From positions 248,001 through 312,000 of the forward strand of contig JOAZ01000006.1 in assembly GCA_000720535.1 (NCBI GenBank): a DNA stretch of 64,000 nt, written 5' to 3'. The notes under the pieces are model-generated. The model saw only the letters and a list, made by a program, of their open reading frames with translations, ran no database searches and was not told the origin of the DNA. Positions 30,700 through 39,425 of the stretch are shown here, in pieces. Each line of letters starts with the position of its first letter. Within the stretch, counting starts at the first letter, position 1. This stretch comes from Streptomyces halstedii (GTDB lineage: Bacteria; Actinomycetota; Actinomycetes; Streptomycetales; Streptomycetaceae). Made by a program: the position numbers and the translations under genes.

Positions 30700-31748
30700 A
30701 GCCCGACCGGATCGCGGCCGACTCCGCGCTCACCGCGCTGGCCCCGCTGGTCTGGGGCTCCACCTACCTCGTCACCACCGAGATGCTGCCTCCCGACAGG
30801 CCCCTGCTGGCCGCCACGGTGCGGGCCCTGCCCGCGGGGCTGATCCTTCTCGCCATCGGCCGGACGCTGCCCCGCGGCTCCTGGTGGTGGCGGGCCGCCG
30901 TCCTCGGGGCGCTGAACATAGGGGCGTTCCTCTATCTGCTCTTCGTCGCCGCCTACCATCTCCCCGGCGGGGTCGCCGCGTTGGTGATGGCCGTACAGCC
31001 CACGGTCGTACTCGTCCTGTCGGCACTGCTGCTGAAAGAGCGGATCACCGTCCTCCACGCCACCGCCTGCGCCCTGGGCATCGCCGGGGTCGGTCTCCTC
31101 GCCCTGGCACCCCGCGCGGGCCTGGACCCGGTGGGGGTGGGTGCGGGGCTGCTGGGCGCGCTGAGCATGGCGAGCGGCATCGTGCTCACCAAGCGCTGGG
31201 GGCGGCCCCAGGGGGTGGGCCTGCTGACGTTCACGGGGTGGCAGTTGGGCTTCGGCGGTCTGCTCCTGCTGCCGGTCACCCTGATCGGCGAGGGGCTGCC
31301 CGGAGCGGTCAGCGGGCGCAACCTCGCCGGTTTCGCCTACCTGGGCATCATCGGGGCGCTGTTCGCCTACGCGATCTGGTTCCGTGGCGTGGAACGGCTG
31401 CCCGCGCTGACCGTCTCCATGCTCGGCTTCGCCTCGCCGCTCGCCGCGACGGCCCTCGGCTACCTCGTCCTGCACGAGACCCTGTCCCCGGCCCAGCTCG
31501 CCGGGGCGCTGACGGTGGTCGCGGCCGTGGTGCTCGCCCGGCCCCGGCCGGCGGGGAACGCACGGCGGCGGAAGCCGCCCGGCGCGTCCCCGGCGCCCGC
31601 GCCCGTACCGTCCCCGGCCCGTGCCTCGTCTCCGGCCCGGGCCCAGGCCTGTACCTCATCTCCGGCCCAGACCCCGGCCCCCGCCCCGGCTCCCGCTCCA
31701 GCCCCGGCCCCGGCCGCTGGACGTCATGACAGCTGCCCGGACACGTAA
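30696..31748 (+). CDS. EamA/DMT family exporter
   Basis: 350 residues from GTG 30696. Ten transmembrane helices in two EamA halves (about 8-135 and 145-285; PLVWGSTYLVTTEMLPPDRP and GIIGALFAYAIWFRGVERL). The family exports metabolites or toxic compounds with proton exchange. The last ~60 residues are a Pro/Ala/Ser-repeat tail (PAPAPAPAPA) that is unusual for the family and encoded by imperfect repeats. MarR-type operators control it from upstream. Substrate unknown. Confidence 0.9.
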   Translation: MKPDRIAADSALTALAPLVWGSTYLVTTEMLPPDRPLLAATVRALPAGLILLAIGRTLPRGSWWWRAAVLGALNIGAFLYLLFVAAYHLPGGVAALVMAVQPTVVLVLSALLLKERITVLHATACALGIAGVGLLALAPRAGLDPVGVGAGLLGALSMASGIVLTKRWGRPQGVGLLTFTGWQLGFGGLLLLPVTLIGEGLPGAVSGRNLAGFAYLGIIGALFAYAIWFRGVERLPALTVSMLGFASPLAATALGYLVLHETLSPAQLAGALTVVAAVVLARPRPAGNARRRKPPGASPAPAPVPSPARASSPARAQACTSSPAQTPAPAPAPAPAPAPAAGRHDSCPDT

Positions 31749-31915
31749 CCCTGCGCATTGCACGGGCCGTTGCGGGACGGGGCCCCTACGATCGGACACC
31801 CGCCCGGTAGTCGCCCCGCCGGTCGCCGGACGCGATCGCCACGGCAACGGGTCTGTCCGGAGAGCCGTCTCCGGGGCGGTCGCGGGGCCGCAGCCGAGCC
31901 CGAGGAGTGCCCGCC

Positions 31916-32965
31916 GTGCCCGTCCTGCCCGTCGATCCCGTCGATCCCGTCGCAGCCGCGCTCGCCGCGGTCCAAGAGCTCGGAGCCGCCGCCGCGCCGG
32001 GCGGCGCGCCCCCGACCTGCGAGACCCTCACCGGCGGCACGTACAACACGGTCATCCGGATGACCTTCGAGGACGGCCGGGCCTGGGTGGTGAAGATCCC
32101 GCCGCTTCACAGCTCCGGTCTTCGCTACGAACAGCGCCTTTTGGTGGGCGAGTTGGCGTTCTACGAGGCCGCCGCGGCCGTGGTCGGCGGCGGTGTGGTC
32201 CCGGCGGTCGTGCACGCCGAACCGGACCCCGCGGCGCCCACGGGCGCGTATGTGGTGATGACCGCCTGCCCCGGGCGGCCCTGGAGCGATCTCGCCGACG
32301 AGCTGACGGACAGTGAAAGGCGCGTTTTGCGGGCTGAGTTCGGAGCGCTCGTCGGTCGGCTCCACACCGTGACCGGCACGGACGGCTTCGGGTATCCGGG
32401 CGAGCCCCTGGGACCGCTCGCCCCCACCTGGCGCGAGGCGTTCACCCGTATGACCGGGGCCGTGCTCGACGACGCCGAGTCCTACGCGGCACGGCTGCCG
32501 CGGCCGGTCACCGAGATCCGCGCGCTGCTGGACTCCGCCGCGTACGTACTGGACGAGGTGGTCCGGCCCGTCCTCGTCCACTTCGACCTCTGGGAGGGCA
32601 ACGTCCTGCTGGCCGGCGGGCCCGGGTCCCGGTCGATCGGCGGGATCATCGACGGCGAGCGGATGTTCTGGGGCGATCCGGCCGCGGACTTCGTCTCGGC
32701 GGCGCTGCTCGGAGACATCGAGGAGGACGAGGACTTCCTCGCCGGGTACGCGTCCGCGACCGGTACCCCCGTCGTCTTCACCGCGTCCCTGCGGCTCCGT
32801 CTCGCGCTGTACCGCGGCTATCTGTACCTGATCATGCTGGTCGAGACCGTGCCCCGGAAGGCGCCCCAGGACGCCGTGGACTGGGTGTGGACGCGGGTGG
32901 CGCCACGGCTCGACGCCGCGCTGGACGAGGTGGGCCGGGCCGTCAGCCGTCGGAGCGCCGGGTGA
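31916..32965 (+). CDS. APH/fructosamine-kinase-like phosphotransferase
   Basis: 349 residues from GTG 31916 with GAGGAG eight bases upstream (another GTG at 31907 sits on top of the ribosome site). Protein-kinase-like fold: lysine in WVVKIPP, catalytic loop VHFDLWEGNVLL (H-x-D-x4-N) at about 220-230 and metal-binding IIDGERMFWGDPAAD (D-x-D type). The substrate may be an aminoglycoside, macrolide, sugar or other small hydroxyl/amine compound. The 3' end overlaps that of the YbjN gene by 23 bp, tail to tail. Confidence 0.85.
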   Translation: MPVLPVDPVDPVAAALAAVQELGAAAAPGGAPPTCETLTGGTYNTVIRMTFEDGRAWVVKIPPLHSSGLRYEQRLLVGELAFYEAAAAVVGGGVVPAVVHAEPDPAAPTGAYVVMTACPGRPWSDLADELTDSERRVLRAEFGALVGRLHTVTGTDGFGYPGEPLGPLAPTWREAFTRMTGAVLDDAESYAARLPRPVTEIRALLDSAAYVLDEVVRPVLVHFDLWEGNVLLAGGPGSRSIGGIIDGERMFWGDPAADFVSAALLGDIEEDEDFLAGYASATGTPVVFTASLRLRLALYRGYLYLIMLVETVPRKAPQDAVDWVWTRVAPRLDAALDEVGRAVSRRSAG

Positions 32966-33452
32966 GGTGGCTGAAGGCGTCCAGATTCCGGGTGGACTCG
33001 CCGCGCTCGACGCGCCAGGCGTACTCCTTGCGGATCGCGCTCGCGAAACCCAGCTCCAGCAGGGTGTTGAAGGCGCCGTCCGCCGCCTCCAGCACCACAC
33101 CCAGCAGCCGGTCCAGCTCCTCGGGCGTGACGACACGGAGTGGCAGCCGTCCGACGAGATAGATGTCTCCGAGCGGATCGACGGCGTAACTCACCCCGAA
33201 CAGCCGCAGGTTGCGCTCCAGCAGCCAGCGGTGCACGGCGGCGTCGTTCTCGTCGGGGTGGCGGATGACGAACGCGTTGAGGGAGAGGGAGTGCCGGCCG
33301 ACGATCAGGGAGCACGTCGTGGACAGCTTCCGCGTGCCGGGCAGCGTCACGACGTAGGTGCCGGACTCGGGGCTCTCCCATGCCAGCTCCGCGTCGTTCA
33401 GCGTCGCCTCGATGACCTGGGCCGCTGCTGCTTCGTCGGGTACGTCAGCCAT
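32943..33452 (-). CDS. YbjN domain protein
   Basis: 169 residues from ATG 33452, matching the YbjN/type III secretion chaperone-like fold seen next to mshA in actinobacteria (VTLPGTRKLSTTCSLIVGRHSLSLNAFVIR, then NLRLFGVSYAVDPLGDIYLVGRLPL). Role unknown. TACGCT lies six bases before the ATG (leaderless pattern). Confidence 0.9.
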   Translation of the reverse strand: MADVPDEAAAAQVIEATLNDAELAWESPESGTYVVTLPGTRKLSTTCSLIVGRHSLSLNAFVIRHPDENDAAVHRWLLERNLRLFGVSYAVDPLGDIYLVGRLPLRVVTPEELDRLLGVVLEAADGAFNTLLELGFASAIRKEYAWRVERGESTRNLDAFSHLTRRSDG

Positions 33453-33535
33453 GGTGCGAGCGTACGGCAGCGGGCCGCGGGAGGCCTGTGCGTCCCTGCG
33501 TGACCGCGTCCCTGGGTCCGGTGGGGCGGGGCGGA

Positions 33536-34921
33536 TCACCCGAGGGACAGCCGGGCGCGGCGCCGGTGGTCGTACAGCGCGGCCGTGTACACGTCGGCCG
33601 TGGCCGAGGCCGCCGTGTCCCAGCCGAAGGACTGCGCGTGCGCGGCGGCCGCTTCGCCCATCCGGTCGGCCAGCTCCGGGTTGTCCGCGAAGCGGCCCAG
33701 CGCCTCCGCGTAGGCCTCGGGGTCGTGCCCCGGGATCAGGAAACCGCTCACCCCGTCGCGCACCGCCACCGGCAGGCCGCCCACCGAGGCCGCGACCACC
33801 GGTGTGCCGGAGGCCTGGGCCTCGATGGCGACCAGCCCGAAGGACTCGCTGTACGACGGCATGACCAGCACGGACGCGGCCCGGAACCAGTCGGCGAGCT
33901 GTTCCTGCCCGACCGGCGGGTGGAACCGTACGACGTCCGCGATGCCCAGCCGGGCCGCGAGCTTCTGCAGCCCCTCCGGCTTGGCGAGCCCGCTGCCGCT
34001 CGGGCCGCCGACCACCGGGACGAGGATGCGGGAGCGGAGCGAGGGGGTGCGGTCCAGGAGGGCGGCGACGGCGCGCAGCAGGACGTCCGGTGCCTTCAAC
34101 GGCTGGATGCGTCCGGCGAAGAGCGGGATCAGGGCCTCCTGCGGCAGCCCGAGCCGGGCACGGGCCGCGGCACGCGCGGCCCCGCGGGCGGGCAGCGCGT
34201 CGGAGCCCTGCGGGACGGGGCGGAAGCGTTCGAGGTTGACCCCGGGGTGGACGACGGCCACGGACTCGGGGTCGGCGTCGTAGAAGCGGACCAGCTCGTC
34301 GGCCTCCTCGGCGGTGTTCGCGATGAGGCGGTCGGAGGCGCGGACGATCTGCGTCTCGCCGATGACCCGCGCGGCGGGCTCGGGGGTGTCACCCTCGGCG
34401 AGGGAGGCGTTCTTGACCTTCGCCATGGTGTGCATGGCGTGGACCAGGGGGACACCCCACCGCTGGGCGGCGAGCCAGCCGACCTGGCCGGAGAGCCAGT
34501 AGTGGGAGTGGACGAGGTCGTAGTAGCCGGGTCGCTGGCCGGCCCAGGCCTGCATCACCCCGTGGGTGAAGGCGCAGAGCTGGGCGGGCAACTCCTCCTT
34601 GGCCAGACCCTCGTACGGTCCCGCGTCGACATGGCGGACGAGGACGCCGGGCGCCAGTTCCACCGAGGGGGGCAGCCCTCCGGTGGTGGCCCGGGTGAAT
34701 ATCTCCACCTCGATGCCGATCGCGGCGAGGCGGCGGGCCAGCTCGACGATGTAGACGTTCATGCCGCCGGCGTCCCCGGTACCCGGCTGGTGCAGGGGGG
34801 AGGTGTGCACGGACAGCATCGCGATACGGCGCGGCTTGCGGTGCCCGCCGGCGAAACCGCCGGGAAAGCGGATACGCGGCGCCACCCGGGTGCCGCCGAG
34901 CCGGGAGATGTACTGGCTCAC
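33536..34921 (-). CDS. mshA: D-inositol-3-phosphate glycosyltransferase MshA
   Basis: 461 residues from GTG 34921 ([10 protein letters not shown]) with GGAGGAG upstream. First step of mycothiol synthesis: transfers GlcNAc from UDP-GlcNAc to 1-D-myo-inositol 3-phosphate. GT4 signatures: N-terminal [28 protein letters not shown], donor site [15 protein letters not shown] and E-x7-E motif [22 protein letters not shown]. Length and motifs match Streptomyces MshA. Upstream region (34980-35030) is AT rich. Confidence 0.97.
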   Translation of the reverse strand: MSQYISRLGGTRVAPRIRFPGGFAGGHRKPRRIAMLSVHTSPLHQPGTGDAGGMNVYIVELARRLAAIGIEVEIFTRATTGGLPPSVELAPGVLVRHVDAGPYEGLAKEELPAQLCAFTHGVMQAWAGQRPGYYDLVHSHYWLSGQVGWLAAQRWGVPLVHAMHTMAKVKNASLAEGDTPEPAARVIGETQIVRASDRLIANTAEEADELVRFYDADPESVAVVHPGVNLERFRPVPQGSDALPARGAARAAARARLGLPQEALIPLFAGRIQPLKAPDVLLRAVAALLDRTPSLRSRILVPVVGGPSGSGLAKPEGLQKLAARLGIADVVRFHPPVGQEQLADWFRAASVLVMPSYSESFGLVAIEAQASGTPVVAASVGGLPVAVRDGVSGFLIPGHDPEAYAEALGRFADNPELADRMGEAAAAHAQSFGWDTAASATADVYTAALYDHRRRARLSLG

Positions 34922-35090
34922 CTGGTCCGCTCCTCCTCGCTCGGGGCATGACGATCGGGGGCACACGTCCCCACGGAAACGCAGAACAGCGGAACGAAAG
35001 CTTTCATTTCCGCTTTACCAAATCATTACGCTCCACCCCGCGCGCGCCGGGGCCTCTCACGCTCCCGCCGGGCGCCGGGCGCACGACTGC

Positions 35091-35160
35091 GCGCACCACG
35101 AGATCAGGCATGCACCACGGATCAGGCGCGCACCAGGCATCGGGCGCGCCCCACGGATCA
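35091..35160. repeat. Degenerate ~20-bp repeats between mshA and LuxR-type gene
   Basis: Units of the kind gcaccacggatcaggc occur about four times with changes; the last one covers the stop codon of the LuxR-type gene. Confidence 0.6.
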
Positions 35161-35823
35161 GCGGGGCAGCCCCAGCTCACCCGCGCGCAGACCGGCCTGG
35201 AAGCGGGATCCGGCGTCGAGCGAGGCCATCAGTTCGGCCACCCGCCGCCGGTAGGTACGCAGCGAGACGCCGAGCCGTCTGGCCGCCGACGCGTCGGTGA
35301 GCCCGGAACCGAGGGCCTTGAGGATCCGGCGGCCGTCGGCGTCGAGGTGGGGGACGTCCCTGCGCAGGTACGCGTCGAGGTCGAGAGAGGTCTCCCAGAC
35401 CGCCGAGAACAGCGACAGGACGCCCTCGACCAGGGTCCGGGAGGTCGTCACCGTGTACTCACGCCCGGCGGGGGCCTCCTGACCGGCGAGGATCATCACG
35501 CGCCGGTCGATGACGATCGTCTCGTGCGGCAGCGGGGAGACGCTGATCCGGACGAGCGCCCCCTGGCTCCGCAGCAGCCGCAGATGTGCCCGGGACTCCT
35601 CCTCGACGAGCGCCGCCGGGCTGAGCAGCTTGCGGGTGGAGAGGTCCGCAGGGCCCACGGCCCGCATCCGGTTCACGACCGCCGCCCTGGCCTCCGGCTG
35701 GGACCAGGTCCGCAGGTCACGGGCGGCACACAGGAACTCGGAGGTCAGCGACTCGAAGAGATGGCCCGCACGCGCCAGCAGCTCCGCGTCCCCCTGGACC
35801 GAGAACACCTGTTCATTCCGCAC
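35158..35823 (-). CDS. LuxR/TrmB-type helix-turn-helix regulator
   Basis: 221 residues from GTG 35823. The C-terminal ~65 residues are a LuxR-type HTH (DGRRILKALGSGLTDASAARRLGVSLRTYRRRVAELM). The N-terminal 150 residues contain a phospholipase-D/TrmB-sensor-like region (HLFESLTSEFLCAARDL, VRISVSPLPHETIVIDRRVMIL) often fused to LuxR HTH in Streptomyces. It is divergent from the aldo/keto reductase, its probable target. The last codons overlap a degenerate repeat. Confidence 0.85.
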   Translation of the reverse strand: MRNEQVFSVQGDAELLARAGHLFESLTSEFLCAARDLRTWSQPEARAAVVNRMRAVGPADLSTRKLLSPAALVEEESRAHLRLLRSQGALVRISVSPLPHETIVIDRRVMILAGQEAPAGREYTVTTSRTLVEGVLSLFSAVWETSLDLDAYLRRDVPHLDADGRRILKALGSGLTDASAARRLGVSLRTYRRRVAELMASLDAGSRFQAGLRAGELGLPR

Positions 35824-35889
35824 CCCGCCAGTCTGGCAGCAAGGTGCCGCGCGCTCGCCGCTCACGGTGGCGGCGCCCACGATGGGCTC

Positions 35890-36732
35890 ATGACGAACCA
35901 CACCTTCTCCCTCGGCGGAGACCTGACCATCAACCGGCTCGGCTTCGGCGCGATGCGCCTGGCGACCGGCACCTTCGACGGTCCGACGCGAGCCCCGGAA
36001 ACCGGCGTCGCGGTCCTGCGCCGCGCCGTGGAACTCGGCGTGAACCACATCGACACGGCCGGTTTCTACGGCAGGGGCGGCGTCTGGGCCAACGAGCAGA
36101 TCCGGACGGCTCTGGCCCCCTACCCGGAGGATCTGGTGATCGCCACGAAGGTGGGCCCGCTGCTCGGGGCGGACGGCATGCCGAGCGAGCAGGCGGCCCC
36201 TGACCGACTGCGCGAACTGGTCGAGGCGGATCTGCGCACGCTCGGGCTGGACCGGCTCGACCTGGTCTATCTGCGGGTGGGCGGGATGACCGGGCCGGGG
36301 GGCGAGTCGATCGCCGAGCGGTTCGAGGTCCTGGCCGGGCTGCGGGAGGAGGGGCTGATCCGGCACCTCGGCGTCAGCAACGTCGATGCGGGCCAGTTCG
36401 CCGAGGCGCGTTCGATCGCGCCCGTCGCGGCGGTGCAGAACCAGCACGCCGACGACATGACGATGCTTGCGGAGTGCGAGGAGGCGGGCATCGCGTACGT
36501 GCCGTACTTCCCGCTCGGCGGAGGCGGCAACCCGCTCGACGCGGAACGCCTCGGCAAGGTCGCGGCCCGCCTGGGCGCGACCACCACCCAGGTGCAGCTC
36601 GCCTCGCTGCTGGCCTTCTCACCGTCACTGCTGGCGATCCCCGGCACCGGGTCCCTCGACCACCTGGAGGAGAACATGGCGGCGGGCGGCCTCGCCCTCA
36701 CCGCCGAGGACCTGGCGGTGCTGCGCGGCTGA
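35890..36732 (+). CDS. Aldo/keto reductase
   Basis: 280 residues from ATG 35890. TIM-barrel AKR family with catalytic Asp and Tyr in HIDTAGFYGRGG and Lys in IATKVGP, and the NADPH-binding SPSLLAIPGTGSLDHLEENM near the C-terminus. The usual catalytic His position (D-x-x-x-x-H-W/x) reads LDLVYLRVGG, so that residue is not His, as in a subgroup of Streptomyces AKRs. Substrate unknown; possibly controlled by the divergent LuxR-type regulator. Confidence 0.92.
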   Translation: MTNHTFSLGGDLTINRLGFGAMRLATGTFDGPTRAPETGVAVLRRAVELGVNHIDTAGFYGRGGVWANEQIRTALAPYPEDLVIATKVGPLLGADGMPSEQAAPDRLRELVEADLRTLGLDRLDLVYLRVGGMTGPGGESIAERFEVLAGLREEGLIRHLGVSNVDAGQFAEARSIAPVAAVQNQHADDMTMLAECEEAGIAYVPYFPLGGGGNPLDAERLGKVAARLGATTTQVQLASLLAFSPSLLAIPGTGSLDHLEENMAAGGLALTAEDLAVLRG

Positions 36733-36911
36733 CCAGGCCGGCAACCGTCGGGGGGCGCGCCGGGCGGCGGGGCCCCAGGCCACCCCGCCGCGAAGCCCCA
36801 GGCAACCCCGCCGCGAAGCCCCGGGCCGCCGCCCGAGCCCGGCGCCCCCACCGCGCCGGCCCGGCCGAACCCCGGTCACCGCCCGCCCCGCGCCCCCTTA
36901 GGCTCGCTGTC
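36733..36911. other. Gap with short Pro-rich-type DNA repeats
   Basis: A 26-bp near-duplicate (accccgccgcgaagccccag type, 36780-36830) is the only structure seen. TAGGCT near 36899 is the -10 of the downstream methyltransferase. Confidence 0.4.
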
Positions 36912-37703
36912 ATGCGCCAGCGCCCCATCGGCACCGCGACCCGCGGGACCACCAACCCCAACCGGCTGCGCCGTATGGACCGCTGGATCACCGCCGTCCA
37001 CGGCCCCGCCCTGCGCCGCAGCGATGACCCCGTCGCGGTCGATCTCGGCTACGGCGCGGCCCCCTGGACCGCCGTCGAACTGCTGCGACGGCTGCGTACC
37101 GCCGAACCGCGCACCACGGTCGTCGGCATCGAGATCGACCCGGACCGCGTCGCCGCCGCCAAGCCGTACGAGCGGGAGGGTCTCGCCTTCGTCCACGGGG
37201 GCTTCGAGATCCCGCTGGACGCGCGCCCCACCCTCATCCGGGCGGCGAACGTGCTCCGCCAGTACGACGAGGACGAGGTAGCGGCGGTCTGGGCGCGGTT
37301 GTGCGCCCGGCTCGCGCCGGGCGGGCTGCTCGTCGAGGGCACCTGCGACGAGATCGGCCGGCGGCACGTCTGGGTCGCGCTCGGACCGGAGGGCCCCCGC
37401 ACGGTGACCTTCGCGACCCGGCTGGCTTCGCTGGAACGCCCCTCGGACCTGGCGGAGCGCCTGCCGAAGGCGCTGATCCACCGCAATGTGCCCGGTGAGC
37501 CGGTGCACGCCTTCCTGCGCGACCTCGACCGGGCCTGGGCCACGGCCGCCCCCTACGCGTCGCTCGGCGCGCGCCAGCGCTGGATCGCGGCGGTACGGGC
37601 GGTGTCCGCCGACTGGCCCCTGACGGACGACGTACGCAGGTGGCGGCAGGGCGAGGTGACCGTGCGGTGGTCCGCGCTGCGGCCCGGCACGGACGTGAGC
37701 TGA
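36912..37703 (+). CDS. Class I SAM-dependent methyltransferase
   Basis: 263 residues. SAM motif I is VAVDLGYGAAPWTAVELL and the acidic strand-2 residue is in VVGIEIDPDRV; LAPGGLLVEGTCDE is the post-III motif. N-terminal part is basic (RQRPIGTATRGTTNPNRLRRMD). Acceptor unknown. TAGGCT lies seven bases before ATG 36912 with no ribosome site, a leaderless pattern. The 3' end merges into the repeats that follow. Confidence 0.85.
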   Translation: MRQRPIGTATRGTTNPNRLRRMDRWITAVHGPALRRSDDPVAVDLGYGAAPWTAVELLRRLRTAEPRTTVVGIEIDPDRVAAAKPYEREGLAFVHGGFEIPLDARPTLIRAANVLRQYDEDEVAAVWARLCARLAPGGLLVEGTCDEIGRRHVWVALGPEGPRTVTFATRLASLERPSDLAERLPKALIHRNVPGEPVHAFLRDLDRAWATAAPYASLGARQRWIAAVRAVSADWPLTDDVRRWRQGEVTVRWSALRPGTDVS

Positions 37704-37905
37704 GGGGCGGACCCCCGAGGCACGGACACGAGTCGAGGACGGACCTCCCGGTCACGGACGTGAACCGAGGGCGGTCCGGCGGTTGATCCGGCGGCGCCGG
37801 AACGTGAACCGAGGGCGGACCCCACCATTACGTTCGTGAACCGAGGCCGGACCCCACGGTTACGTTCGCGCACTCACGTGCCGGACCCCGCGGTCCGGGA
37901 ACGCG
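37680..37905. repeat. Degenerate ~32-bp tandem repeats after methyltransferase gene
   Basis: About six imperfect copies of a unit like cacggacgtgaaccgagggcggacccc. The first overlaps the last codons of the methyltransferase and the last ends near 37900. No protein or RNA is recognised in it. Confidence 0.65.
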
Positions 37906-38082
37906 CGGGTGCCGCCGTTCGTCCCCCTGTGTGACGCGTCCTGTGTGACGCGTCAAGCGGCGCGGGCCCCTGTTGCTTTACGGGACGACATGGCACGATC
38001 ACGTCGTCACCGAAAAGTTACTGACGGTAAGTCAGATGGCCGCGATATGGCATATGTTGCCTCACTCCCGGAGGGGGAGCCA
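37906..38082. promoter_or_regulatory. Upstream region of NlpC/P60 gene
   Basis: AT-richer stretch with the inverted repeat CTGAC-GGTAA-GTCAG (38021-38035) and a TTGCTTTACGG element. It probably holds the promoter and an operator; it does not resemble the ydaO riboswitch found before some Streptomyces cell-wall hydrolase genes. Confidence 0.4.
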
Positions 38083-39144
38083 GTGAACCGACGCCACTGT
38101 GCCTCTGCTGCGATCACCCTGGTCTGCGCACTGGCCCTGCTGACCGCGCCGGTCCAGGCCCTGGCGGCCCCGGTGCCCGAGCCCGCCCCCTCCTCCACGT
38201 CCTCGGCCGGGAAGACCCTCGAAGAGGTGCGCGACGAGATCGACACCCTCTACCGCAAGGCGGGCGCCTCGACCGACGCGTACAACCTCGCCAAGGAAGA
38301 GGCGAAGCGGCAGTCCAAGGAGATCGCCCAGCTCACCGAGGAGATCACCGACGGCCAGGAGCGGATCGCCGAGCTGAAGAACAGGGCGGGCGCCCAGGCC
38401 CGCGAGCAGTACCGCAACGGCGGCCTGCCGATGGGCGCGCAGCTGATGCTCAGCGGCGACCCCAACCTCTTCCTCGACGGGATGAACCAGGTCCGTCAGG
38501 GCCAGCAGGCCACCAAGGGGATGCTCGGCGAACTGGAGCAGGCCCAGGAGGACTTGGAGACCTACACCCAGGACGCCAACCTCAACTGGAAGAAGCTGGA
38601 GGCCAACCGCCTCAAGCAGGCGAAGGCCAAGAAGAGCATCAACGCCCGGATCGAGGCGGCCAAGAAGCTCGAAGCGGAGCTGGAGGAAGAGGAGCGGGTC
38701 CGCCTCCGGACGCTGGAGCGCGAGGCGGCGTCCACGGCACAGAAGGCCTGGCTCTCCTCCGGCGCCCTCAAGGACATCGACCGCGAGGCCAGCGCGAGCG
38801 GCAAGGCGGCCGTGGCGTTCGCGACCGCCCAGATCGGCAAACCGTACGTGTGGGGCGCCGCGGGCCCCTCCTCGTACGACTGCTCCGGGCTGACCTCCCA
38901 GGCCTGGGCGGCGGCGAAGCGGCCGATACCCCGGACCTCCCAGGAGCAGTGGCGGCAGCTGCCCCGCGTCGCCGTCCAGGACATGCGCCCCGGCGACCTG
39001 ATCATCTACTACGGCGACGCCAGCCACGTCGGCATGTACGTCGGCGGCGGCTCGATCGTGCACGCGCCCCGGCCCGGCCGCGACATCACACTGGCGGGCG
39101 CCGGTTCGATGGAGATCCTCGGCGTGGTCCGCCCCGACAAGTAG
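38083..39144 (+). CDS. Secreted NlpC/P60 peptidoglycan endopeptidase
   Basis: 353 residues from GTG 38083 with GGAGGGGGAG. Sec signal peptide (RRHCASAAITLVCALALLTAPVQALAA, cleaved about residue 31), long coiled coil (about 45-225), then NlpC/P60 domain (about 235-353) with catalytic Cys in SSYDCSGLT, His in DASHVGMYVGGG and third residue His in IVHAPRPG. Cleaves D-Glu to diaminopimelate bonds in cell wall stem peptides, as RipA-type enzymes do. Coiled coil likely autoinhibits or binds partners. Confidence 0.94.
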   Translation: MNRRHCASAAITLVCALALLTAPVQALAAPVPEPAPSSTSSAGKTLEEVRDEIDTLYRKAGASTDAYNLAKEEAKRQSKEIAQLTEEITDGQERIAELKNRAGAQAREQYRNGGLPMGAQLMLSGDPNLFLDGMNQVRQGQQATKGMLGELEQAQEDLETYTQDANLNWKKLEANRLKQAKAKKSINARIEAAKKLEAELEEEERVRLRTLEREAASTAQKAWLSSGALKDIDREASASGKAAVAFATAQIGKPYVWGAAGPSSYDCSGLTSQAWAAAKRPIPRTSQEQWRQLPRVAVQDMRPGDLIIYYGDASHVGMYVGGGSIVHAPRPGRDITLAGAGSMEILGVVRPDK

Positions 39145-39425
39145 CCCCGACCGCCCCGTGGCCGCCGGACGGGGGCGCGGGGCGTGAGCAATCCCTCTCC
39201 CGGGTGGGCCCGTACGTGATGTTCGTCATGGCGCCCGTGTCCGTTTCCTCCGCTCACGTCCCGTCGGATCCGTGGCGGGAAGCGGCTTATGGCCGCGCCC
39301 ACACGGGGCGCCGGGCTCCAGGCGCCATTCCGTTCCCCCGCCGCGGACCGCTATGGTCCCCGTCTGGCAGGTCGTCGATCGTCGGCCCGCCGCGCCCTCG
39401 GGGGGAGGGAAGGAAGCCCGAACCC

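Noticed and set aside
37906-38082. ydaO (c-di-AMP) riboswitch before the NlpC/P60 gene
   Set aside because: The conserved core and length are not present; only a short inverted repeat is seen.
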